A stretch of DNA of 30,038 nt from Cladosporium sp. IMV 00045 (Eukaryota; Ascomycota; Dothideomycetes; Cladosporiales; Cladosporiaceae). A model generated the notes under the pieces. It made no database searches. It was given only the letters and a program-made list of their open reading frames with translations, and had not been told where the DNA came from. The position numbers and the translations under genes were made by a program. Positions 1 to 8,398 of the stretch are shown piece by piece; within the stretch, counting starts at the first letter, position 1, and each line of letters begins with the position of its first letter. Location: assembly GCA_001931905.2 (NCBI GenBank), contig MSJI02000387.1, positions 1 to 30,038 of the forward strand, written 5' to 3'.

Positions 1-3000
1 TTGTGCAGATGGAGCGTTGGCGGGCCAGAAGAGCACAGGATGCTGGTCCGTCCGTGGTCCGAGAAGGACAGAGGCGCGAGAGAGTGAGTAATGTAGGGTC
101 AGCTGGACGTCCAGAGAGAGGGAGATGACGACGAGAAAACGCGGGCGGTAAAAGAAGCGTGAGACTTCTTCCTCGGTCTCGTGAGAAAGAGTCGTCGGCG
201 CGTAGAGAGACCGAGTCAAGTGTCAGCTACGAGGAAGGTAGGAGGAGTAGCTGAGACTGTCGAGTATCAAAGAGACGACAGATGGGCAGATGAAACTCAA
301 AGAAGACGAGCGATCAGTCTTTTACCGGATGGAGAAGCGCACTCATTCTTCTCATATGCCTAATGATCGCCATCCAATAGCACCAATACCGGGGGGTGGG
401 CGCTGGCGGTGCGGCGAGGCCTCCATGAACGGAAATAGAGCGAGATGGAGACCAACAGGTTCCTAGTCAGAGACGGGCATCACGAGCGTAGCGTGAGCGT
501 GGTAGTGCGGCCGCTGAGGCGGAGGGGAGCAGAGCGTCGAGGCGTGCGTGGCAGGCTTAAGCGCCATGCACGTCCCTCACATCCAATCATGCTACATCGA
601 CGGCAGAAGCCAAAAGCTATTTCGAGATGTTCACGCAGGGTTTGGCGTGTCAGGCTAATCCTGCCGCGCACATACCCTCATGGACTGACTTGGGGCAGTG
701 TGAGTGGCCGACGACCATCTGCACCCGCAGCCCTGTCGAATTGCTGCTCTCTCTTGTATATGCGATCGACCGTAGGGAAGGATTGCCCGAGGTAGTCCAC
801 CCATCGTCCCGCCTGTCAAAGGCCTGGAAGAATCTACGGCCCATCGCAATTCGCTGCTGGTGAGCTTGTGTGGCCGTCGTTAAGGGGATGGGATGGCAGT
901 GAGGGTCTCTCGGTTTGTCCTGCTCACCGTGCTGCCTGGGGATGTGGCAAAACAATTGCGACGACAACACCTCTCTCACGTCTCTTTGTCCACGCAATAG
1001 CTCACCCCGTTAGCTACTTTTACTACTGTATCCTTGTGACTGCGTGTCTCCATATGACGCCCAGACCAGGGCACGGTATCTGGGCAGGATGCTGATGACT
1101 GCGGTGGCGGCAAAATCATCAACGCTGCGTCCGAGTGTACCCGTGGGGCGCAGAAAGCAGAGCCAACGTGGAACAAGACCCAACACGCAATTGCACGAGG
1201 GGGGCAAGATTCGCGAAAATGTCGGTGTTTCAACGATCATCTTCTGCCTGCGCCTGCATGCGGGAGGCTTTGGAAGGCTTCGTTGGCTTGCTGTGCATCT
1301 GTGGTATGTTTCGAAGTATCGCCTGGTAACATACATACATACACCACGTCTGCAGTAGTGCTCTGTCGAGTCTCTTGTGTGTGTGTAGCGTCCGGCACTT
1401 GACACCCGCGGAAGATCTCTCTCCATGCGAGTGGCTGCTGCAGGTGAGCATGGCGAGCATGGTACTGCACTGTAGATAAAATGGTGTTCTTGTCTATCAG
1501 GAAGCCACGCCGGCTGGGCAAGTACTCGAGTAGCTCCCCATGCAGTCAATGCAGTCACTCGGAGTCGCCACGAGCAAAGAAGATCGTCCTCAGCTGCACG
1601 GAGGAGCAAAACGGCTATCCACGAGGAGCGACCTTACCCGGCATCGCATGGTTGGTCGCTCCAGTGAACGCCGCTGATGACAGCTCACACCTCTCTGCCC
1701 AGCTTTAGCTCGTAGTCCTCGCCATCGCTTTGCTGTTGTTGTATATGCGTGCAGGACATGACGCAGGTCAAGCCGCGAGCCACGACGGCTTGTATATACG
1801 GATATGATGCTATCATCAACACACGCGCGAACAGAGGAGCTTGTTCCCTTACAGTCCGCGCTGTAGCTCAATTCGAAACAAGGACGCCACGGCTCTTGCA
1901 TCCGGTACGATCTCCAAACCCATGCCGCTCCATGTAGCACGGGCAGACAGATCCTGCAGCCTCTTGGAGGCCCATGCATCTCATTTCTCTCCCCCGACTC
2001 CAAATTGCGTGACAAGCATTCATACTTCGCATACGCATTTATTGACGAGCGTGAAATTTGCAAGTCCGGTAGTGACCAAAGGGCAAGGGCGTTGTGTGCG
2101 CTGACGGCGTAGACCTTCTTCTCGGTCGCCGGTCTTGATATGGCCAAGTGTGGCGTCTCGTAATTATGCAAACCGCTACGCCTCCCACCTTTCACGAATC
2201 TTCGCCGCTTCAGACTCGAACTCTGATCCACCAAGACAAAGGGTTCCGGAGACCGGCTTTCCAGGATGTGTCTTCGTTCCAGCTGCTGTCGCCATTTCGA
2301 CCTGCCGAAGCCACGACCTCGTATTTGGCACTGTCCTCTTAAATCCTCCCAGCCGCAGATGTTCCGGTAGGTCGGGTTCGTCCAAATTAGGTATACTTTT
2401 GCCACTGGGCCACGGTTTCAAGAGGTACTGTATTAGCTGATGCCTGCGCTATCCTTTGATTTTGTCGCCACAAATGGCCGGCACTTCGCTTTGGATATGT
2501 GTCTTTCTTCTCGTGGACATCTTCGACCGTGCGCATGAACAATGGCGTGCGTCGCGGGCGTAGCCTCAGCTGAACCAGCCAGCCTGCCTGCCTCGAAGAA
2601 AAGCCTCGAACCATCGGAAGGAATGCTGTTTAGGGCATGAATTACGAGCTTCTGAGGAAGACAATCGACAATCGAAAATCTATCAATCGATCGACAATCT
2701 GGATACGACCTGAGAATTGTCAGCAAGCCACGACGCGAGTTGAGTACTCGCTTCTGCGGTCAGATCGAGTTGATCTCCCCTGCAGTGTTCAGATTTCCAG
2801 CTGAGACGCGAAGAAAGACTGCATGAATCTAGGCCGACTGGTGATCAAGCGACCCGTTGCTGTTGACTGCCACCAGATGCTCGTATCGAGAGCTATCAGT
2901 CAAGTGAAGAAAGTCAACAAAACTTGCACCATGACATCCAGGTCCCGTACATCAACAGATCTCAATATGATTCGGCACGGTAATAAGATCTTGACGGTAT

Positions 3001-3153
3001 CATATTTGCTTGCCACCTTGCGAACTAATCGTTGCGTCCGTAATTGGTAATTGGCCCTCATGAACAGATCTTTCTGTCAGTTTATGTGATGTACTGTGTG
3101 ATCAACCAATCCACCACATTCGCTGCCAAACAACATCAACCAACCCCACCCGA
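1..3153. other. Gene-poor region, no supported gene
   Basis: I see no protein here that I recognise and no tRNA. Open frames exist on both strands, the longest a 271-codon minus-strand frame at 1590-2405, but their composition is Arg/Ser/Cys-rich without domain-like segments. Positions 1-440 are purine-rich on the plus strand, hence CT-rich on the minus strand, which is typical of a fungal promoter or leader; this suggests a minus-strand gene starting left of the window. Small repeats occur: ATAC units near 1329-1343, a GT run near 1376-1386, and a cluster of ATCGA motifs near 2661-2699. Confidence 0.5.
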
Positions 3154-4170
3154 TCACGTAAACCCCTCCCCCTTCAACTGCCGATTAACCTCCAACCCAG
3201 TACCAACAAACATAAGAAAAAGCAACGACCACCAGTAAGGACTCACAAGAATATCCCAACAAAACCCCTCCCTCCGCCTTCTCCTCCTAGCCAGTGTCGC
3301 CGGAACCCCTTCATCAACCCCCGCCTCAACATCACTAACAGTCGACGCCTCCGACGGCAAACGAGTGCCGCACTTCTTCACGTCGAAGATACCATCCACG
3401 AGTCCAATGCCATCACCACTCAGAGGAGCCCGAGAGGAGTTGATATCCGGCATGCTTTGCAGGTAGGCATTGCGATCCCGGTGCCTCGCGCCGTGGATTC
3501 TGCACAGCTCCGGATTCACCGCGTTGCACTTCTTGCTCGCGGCGGCTTGGAAGCGCTGGATCTTCTTCTCCAGGATTTGCAGGGAGCGCTGGGTTTCGCC
3601 CCTGTTGTCTGCGTCGCTGATCCAGTGTTGGATGTAGTTGAGACGAGTTCGTTGCGTGCTGCTGGGGAGGTTGGTTTCGGATTTGGAGCGGAGTCTGGTC
3701 AGGCTTGGGTGTTGGTGCAGTTGGTGGGAGACTTGGTATTGGTCGATGATGGAGAGTTCTGAGTCGTCGATTGGTAGGGGGTTTCGCGAGAGGGTGGCGT
3801 CGGCGCTGCGGCGGCGTGGTTTGGAGGGGTCGATGTGTTGGGAGGTGGTGCGGATGAGGGTGAAGTCTTGCAGCTCGTCGAGTTGGTTGAAGGTTGACAT
3901 GTCGTCGGTTGCTCTTGTCTTGCCGAATGCCTTGCTGCTTTTGTGATCTCTTGAGGTAGAAGCGCTAGAGGCTTCTTCCTCCTCGTGGGTGTTTTCTATC
4001 GGATTGTGGTCTATGTAAGCTTGTGATCCTGATGTTTTACTGTGGTGAAAATGCTCTTGGTCGATGTGTTTATCAGACAGTGATTTTGAGCATTGTCTGC
4101 CGTCCGGGCCATCGAGGTCAGCGCCGTCAACCGCTCCTGCAGGAGATGGTGCTGCCTTGGTGGAATCCAT
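3154..4170 (-). CDS. Hypothetical protein with C-terminal membrane anchor (338 aa)
   Basis: I do not recognise the family. The product is polar and Ser/His/Arg-rich, probably disordered for about 290 residues. A charged helix-like stretch (RSLQILEKKIQRFQAAASKK) lies near the middle. Six consecutive arginines (about 295-300) precede one hydrophobic segment at about 306-327 (DILVSPYWWSLLFLMFVGTG) and an 11-residue tail. This layout suggests a tail-anchored or single-pass protein with most of the chain in the cytosol. I chose the ATG at 4170 (A at -3, G at +4). An in-frame ATG at 4194 has a poorer context, and the open frame runs back to 4362. It is the most downstream of three consecutive minus-strand genes for single-membrane-segment proteins. 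No intron is needed. Confidence 0.6.
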   Translation of the reverse strand: MDSTKAAPSPAGAVDGADLDGPDGRQCSKSLSDKHIDQEHFHHSKTSGSQAYIDHNPIENTHEEEEASSASTSRDHKSSKAFGKTRATDDMSTFNQLDELQDFTLIRTTSQHIDPSKPRRRSADATLSRNPLPIDDSELSIIDQYQVSHQLHQHPSLTRLRSKSETNLPSSTQRTRLNYIQHWISDADNRGETQRSLQILEKKIQRFQAAASKKCNAVNPELCRIHGARHRDRNAYLQSMPDINSSRAPLSGDGIGLVDGIFDVKKCGTRLPSEASTVSDVEAGVDEGVPATLARRRRRREGFCWDILVSPYWWSLLFLMFVGTGLEVNRQLKGEGFT

Positions 4171-4592
4171 TGTATGATGTCTTGAAGGATACATGTATCG
4201 TTCTATAGATATGAACAAGATGATTGTAATTTTGATTGTATTAGGTGAAAGAGCTGCAAGCAGCAAGCGCTCAGGAGCAAGCTTCGAACTGTAAGTGAAG
4301 TACAAGTTTGAAGTAAGTGAATGTGGATATGAAAGTAAGTGAATCTGCCAAACCGAATGCATGTGAATGGCTCAGGCCACGTGCTCTGCTTTCCTTGGAA
4401 TGAGAATTGAGAGAGACGATTCTGTTGCACTCGCAAGTGAATGCAAACCGCGCCAACTGGAACCCATGCAATGTTCGTTCGTTCATTCATCAAAAGTCTG
4501 CAGACAACCCATCCTATCTTTCATCTCGTCGCAGCCCTCAGACGTGCTCATCCCAAACGAACTTCCCACCCAACAAGTCGGCAAGTGTCTCT
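4171..4592. promoter_or_regulatory. Intergenic region upstream of the 338-aa gene
   Basis: These 422 bases separate the start of the 338-aa gene from the stop of the 405-aa gene on the same strand, so they hold the leader/promoter of the first and the 3' end of the second. They contain a short degenerate 22-bp tandem repeat (4291-4344). No other gene is seen. Confidence 0.5.
4291..4344. repeat. Degenerate 22-bp tandem repeat, about 2.5 units
   Basis: GTAAGTGAA occurs at 4291, 4313 and 4335, exactly 22 bp apart. The unit starts are identical for nine bases and the rest of each unit has diverged. On the coding strand of the adjacent 338-aa gene this reads as three TTCACTTAC boxes about 120-180 bases upstream of the chosen ATG. 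Confidence 0.7.
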
Positions 4593-5810
4593 TCACTCGT
4601 TAGACCCCGTTTCGATCAGATACACGACCGAATAGATGCCAAGATAGAGGAGCACTATCACAACAGCCAGAGCACACAGGTATCCCCAAAATATACCCCA
4701 TCCGCCCAGTTCCCTCAGGAAAAACCAAGCCTCTGCCAGCATATCGCACATCCCAGCACATCTGCGCCTAGAGCTACCGTCGCCCTGACTGGGATTGACA
4801 GTTGCGTATGATGGCAGTATAGCTCCCTGATGCGCCTGCTGAGCAGGACCAGGCTGCGCAAGACCTGCGACGCGGTTGACGTCCCGTTGATAGTGGGTGA
4901 ATCCAGGATCGCCGCGGGTAGCGAGTGGGAGAGTAGTATGTTGGATTCGTTCTTCGCGCGCTTGAGTCGTTTCCGGAGATTCAGAGCGTGTTCTCTGCTG
5001 GGTCGGTGTCAGGTTTGGGATAAGGTTGGAGTTCCGCTCGTGTTGTGTGAATTCTGGGTCGCTTCGTGTTGCTGGCGAGCGGCTTATCGGAAGAATTTCG
5101 TCGTTGCGACCTTGGGTATCTTGTGGAGATTGGTGGTGGGTTTCGGATTCTTGAAATTCAGGGCTTTGAGGACCAAGGTCGGACACAGTTCTGGGTAGAG
5201 AGCGGACAGAGTTGGATGCAGGGTCGTCGAAGCCGAATTCATCATCGGTTTCTCGGCGGGCGTGAGGTGTTGGTTGGTGCGCAGTAGTTGAGGAGGCCGA
5301 TGCATAGAGCTCGTGCCGCGAATGCATGCTTGTATTGTTTGCAAAGTTTCGGTATGGATCGATCGGTGTAACGGCACAGATAGAGTCGCTGCTGTACACT
5401 GCGCTGCTGTTTCGGCGGGACATTGGTTGATGGGATGCTGGTCCAGGCTGACTAGGGATGTTTCGTGCAGAGAGCTGAATGGCTGTGATTCCTGTAAGGG
5501 TCGGCGGCAGGCTGGAGGATCTGCAAGGTTGATTTGGAGTGATCTGCTCGCCTCTCTGATGCGGAAGGTCAGGTGCCGATGTAGAGTGTCCGGAAGCAAA
5601 GACGGCTTGGGTTTGGAGAGACTGGCTGGCGACAGATTGGGGCATGATGGTCGGTGGACTGACAGATGCGAAGTCGTTGACAGTGCTTCTTTGATCTGCT
5701 CTTTCTGTTGGCTGGTGCGGATGTATTGAAGTCCGTTCGAGACTGTCGATGTCCCATTGCGGATAGGGAGGGTTTTCGCGGGGGTCAATTGAGCTCCGTG
5801 GCGAAGCCAT
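4593..5810 (-). CDS. Hypothetical single-pass membrane protein with internal duplication (405 aa)
   Basis: The family is not recognised. The first 340 residues are Pro/Ser/Thr/Gln-rich and probably disordered. Near residues 228-325 a segment of about 45 residues occurs twice: each copy begins SP-x-x-TQ-x-R and contains ATR-x-DP-x-FT-x-x-x-R, ending in QQ. After a basic-Cys stretch (SSRRRCAGMC) comes a strong hydrophobic segment at about 368-399 (GIFWGYLCALAVVIVLLYLG) and a very short tail. Most of the chain is therefore probably on one side of a membrane, with a C-terminal anchor. I chose the ATG at 5810 (MASPRSS) because it is followed by G and has purine-rich upstream context; the frame stays open to an ATG at 5888. 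The architecture resembles the 338-aa neighbour, although I see no real sequence similarity between the two. Confidence 0.6.
   Translation of the reverse strand: MASPRSSIDPRENPPYPQWDIDSLERTSIHPHQPTERADQRSTVNDFASVSPPTIMPQSVASQSLQTQAVFASGHSTSAPDLPHQRGEQITPNQPCRSSSLPPTLTGITAIQLSARNIPSQPGPASHQPMSRRNSSAVYSSDSICAVTPIDPYRNFANNTSMHSRHELYASASSTTAHQPTPHARRETDDEFGFDDPASNSVRSLPRTVSDLGPQSPEFQESETHHQSPQDTQGRNDEILPISRSPATRSDPEFTQHERNSNLIPNLTPTQQRTRSESPETTQAREERIQHTTLPLATRGDPGFTHYQRDVNRVAGLAQPGPAQQAHQGAILPSYATVNPSQGDGSSRRRCAGMCDMLAEAWFFLRELGGWGIFWGYLCALAVVIVLLYLGIYSVVYLIETGSNE
4836..5129 (-). repeat. Two-copy internal protein repeat in the 405-aa gene
   Basis: Two adjacent copies, roughly residues 228-272 and 278-325, share the pattern SP(Q/E)xTQxR..I..LP...ATR(S/G)DPxFTxxxRxxNxxxxL....QQ. 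They appear to be an old intragenic duplication. Confidence 0.6.
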
Positions 5811-6207
5811 GGTTGCAGTTGGTTGACCAGAGGCTTGAAAGTGGCTTTGATGAGAATCGATTAGCATGATTGAGATGTATTTGTACATTCATACTTAGGA
5901 TAGTAATGCCCAGGTTACAGAGAAAAGCAAACTCCGGTGCTTTGTGTTTTTGCAGAAGATGCAAAACATGCATGCTGGCAGACAATGGAAGTGGAACTGA
6001 GACACTCAGCAGGCAGGTGGTGAGGTTAAAGTCGTCTGGCCCAATGTTTCGGTTACTGGATCGATTATGCCTAGAGGTATTGAAGATTGCTGTCAACCAT
6101 ACTGATAAGATGCTGTGGCTTGCCGAATTGCTGTTTGTAGCGTGAACCAGAAATCCATGTCTTGCCTGCAAGCCAGACTGATCAATCACTCCCAGACTCA
6201 TGTCTTG
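5811..6207. promoter_or_regulatory. Intergenic region upstream of the 405-aa gene
   Basis: This is 397 bases between tandem minus-strand genes. It should contain the leader of the 405-aa gene and the 3' end of the 218-aa gene. I see no separate gene or clear repeat. Confidence 0.4.
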
Positions 6208-6864
6208 CTATGCATCGATTCGGTGTCCACGGTGTCCTGGCCTATTCACTCTGTGTGTTGGCCTCACTGTAATAGAAGGATACACTGTCGTATTGGCAAA
6301 CAATGATGTGGAGTTTTGGCCAAAGCACTCTGCCCACCCAATGGGCGGTCCTTCAGGCATGTCTGTCGGTAGCCTGAAGCTTGGTAAAGAAGATGGCACA
6401 ATGTCATCGCTTTGTGAGGTTGAAGTCGCGCCGTCATCAGGGCTGGACACAGGCTCTCTAGTGCTGGTTGAGAACGTTCTTGGTGGATTGTGGAGAGTAG
6501 GACGATCTTCGACAGAGAGCGTGTTAGGAAACGTGCTTGATGAAGTTCTTGACTTTTTCTTGGAGGAGGGCTTACTCGAGTCTGTTACCGTCGACGAGAC
6601 AGCCCCTGTCTTATTAGGTGTCGCGCCTGGAGTTCTGGTGCTGGTGAGGTAAGAACTGGTAGTTGTATTAAGTCCGAAAGGTGCTTCTAAAACCTCCGAA
6701 CGACTGGATTTCTGGCGAGCCACCACAAGAGCAGTAACAAGGCCCACGATGAAAAGGACAACAACAATTCCGATGGTTATAATTGTTCCTGCGTTGACGC
6801 GGTGCCCTTGGAATCGCCATGTTGTGTTAGCGAAACAGGGAAGCCAGCGTTGGTATCTCCTCAT
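6208..6864 (-). CDS. Hypothetical type II-like membrane protein, Ser/Thr-rich (218 aa)
   Basis: I do not recognise it. A basic N-terminus of about 25 residues is followed by a hydrophobic segment (GTIITIGIVVVLFIVGLVTA, about residues 26-48). The long Ser/Thr/Pro-rich remainder carries four N-glycosylation sequons (NTTT, NKTG, NSTS, NTTV). This fits a signal-anchored protein with the C-terminal part outside the cell or in the lumen. The 5' end is uncertain. The ATG at 6864 opens the frame, but a spliced model starting from a small upstream ATG exon near 7021 (donor at 6954, acceptor ending at 6789) is also phase-compatible and would replace the first 25 or so residues. It is the most upstream member of the minus-strand trio. 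Confidence 0.4.
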   Translation of the reverse strand: MRRYQRWLPCFANTTWRFQGHRVNAGTIITIGIVVVLFIVGLVTALVVARQKSSRSEVLEAPFGLNTTTSSYLTSTRTPGATPNKTGAVSSTVTDSSKPSSKKKSRTSSSTFPNTLSVEDRPTLHNPPRTFSTSTREPVSSPDDGATSTSQSDDIVPSSLPSFRLPTDMPEGPPIGWAECFGQNSTSLFANTTVYPSITVRPTHRVNRPGHRGHRIDA

Positions 6865-7097
6865 GAGTACAGAAGCTGATCTGTCGAATGTTGGTGATTT
6901 CTAACGAGTTGCAGTATTCGGAAAGTGAAAAATGGTGCGGGTAATTGTTCGTACTTGTCCATGGCATCGAAGGTTTCGAAAGTGTAGAAGAAGTTTGTCT
7001 TTTCATGGTGCAGCAGTGCATGTTGGCGGGTCATGGGCGACAAAATGTTTGTGATCAATATTGCAAGTTAACGACATACGACCGTGTTGTTGAAAAA

Positions 7098-7132
7098 GTA
7101 GGCCATTATTGAGCAGGCCAATAATGGCCTAC
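7098..7132. repeat. Perfect inverted repeat, 14-bp arms, 7-bp loop
   Basis: GTAGGCCATTATTG (7098-7111) and CAATAATGGCCTAC (7119-7132) are exact reverse complements flanking AGCAGGC. Just outside, AA/TT pairing continues after one mismatch. No coding sequence overlaps it. Confidence 0.9.
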
Positions 7133-7386
7133 CTTACTCTGCACAGGCCGGATCAGTACATCGCCTCAGGGCATCTCAGCCACAGCGTAGTGTTCGTGGC
7201 CAGGAAAGGCATATAGCCTCCTACAGACGTCCGAGTTACAGCATTTCCAGCCCTCACTGTGCCTCCCCAGAGTGAGTTAGAGCAACGTGCAGCTTGTTCA
7301 CCGGAGGCGCATTTTGAATGCAGCATGTCAAGAAGACATGTGGTGAGCTGTACAAGCGAAGACCGCTACACCACAAAATCGGACGC

Positions 7387-7416
7387 GGAAGTCCGTAGAG
7401 CTAGGCGAGGACTTCC
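7387..7416. repeat. Inverted repeat, 8-bp arms
   Basis: GGAAGTCC at 7387-7394 and GGACTTCC at 7409-7416 are exact reverse complements with a 14-base spacer, in the intergenic region. Confidence 0.6.
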
Positions 7417-8398
7417 AAGAGAGTATTCCGTAAAGCTACCTCCGGGAGGTATGCATGCGATGGATGATATGCATGCTAGACGCATGCGGTAATGCGGTAG
7501 TCTTATCGAGTAAGAAGTCCATGACACGAGTTGATCGTGTCAGACTGACATGTGCTGAAAGAGAGCTGCGAAAGAGGAAGCATGCTGTCTTGTTGACGCG
7601 TCTTGCAGTATTATTGTTGTTCTTATCGTGTGCAGAAGTGGAATATCCCAAGGCCCGGCAGTGAGACGCCTCTCGGGCTCGGCTTCTTGGAGTGGTGGAA
7701 TCAAGTTCATCTCCAATTCTCTAGGGCTGACTGCTGGCAGGCCATCCACCCACCCACCGTCGTGGCTCGTGGCTATTTGCGTCAGGAGGATGGGGGCTTA
7801 CGTACCTGCGCTTGGACGCAGCATGTGAGAGAGATTATTGGGTGGATAATTCAATAATAATATTGTACCCAGGTACTCTGTTAATCTGCTGCAGACGACG
7901 GCGTGATCTACTTCATGGGCTGGCCGTGGTCGAGCAATGAAGTGAAGGATTAAAAACACAGATACTCCCAGATCTCATGAAGGTCGCCGGCCAGAACACG
8001 TCGTCGCGATGGGAAACAGAGAATAGACTGGCGTAGAAATGCTTGTTGACATCTCGCCCATGTTGCTACCGCTGCTGCTTTGCGGCAGACCCTCTCTCCC
8101 GGCATAGCCACTCCGATGAGCAAAGGGGCCCCATCATGTCTCAGGGCAGTGTTGACACGAGCAACGAAGGAGCCGCGAGCAATAGCAGCAAGTAGTGGTG
8201 ATGCTGATCTCTAGCGATGGGCTGTGTTGGTTTCTTACTCTTCTCATTCTTCGTATTCCAAGTGCCTCACCTGAACATCTATCATTTCTTCCAAGACGCC
8301 AGTAATAATCAATTCCCCCGATCAATCCCATACTTTGCCCAAGCAGCTTCCAGACTGCGGCTCCGTCGATCTCGCTCGTGTGAGCCTTTCCGCCATCC

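Larger units (their letters stand above)
6865..8398. other. Intergenic region, divergent promoters
   Basis: About 1.5 kb lies between the minus-strand 218-aa gene and the plus-strand TBC gene and should contain both promoters. I see no supported gene. It holds a perfect hairpin at 7098-7132, a smaller inverted repeat at 7387-7416, a near-direct repeat TCCGTAGAGCTA/TCCGTAAAGCTA (7392 and 7427), and three GCATGC palindromes at 7453-7487. A 64-codon upstream frame begins at 8217 and overlaps the TBC start in another frame. Confidence 0.5.

Noticed and set aside
1590..2405. 271-codon open frame on the minus strand
   Set aside because: Composition is Arg/Ser/Cys-rich with no domain-like pattern, its start lacks supporting context, and it overlaps another open frame (1010-1609) on the same strand. 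Likely chance, though conservation in a relative would change this.
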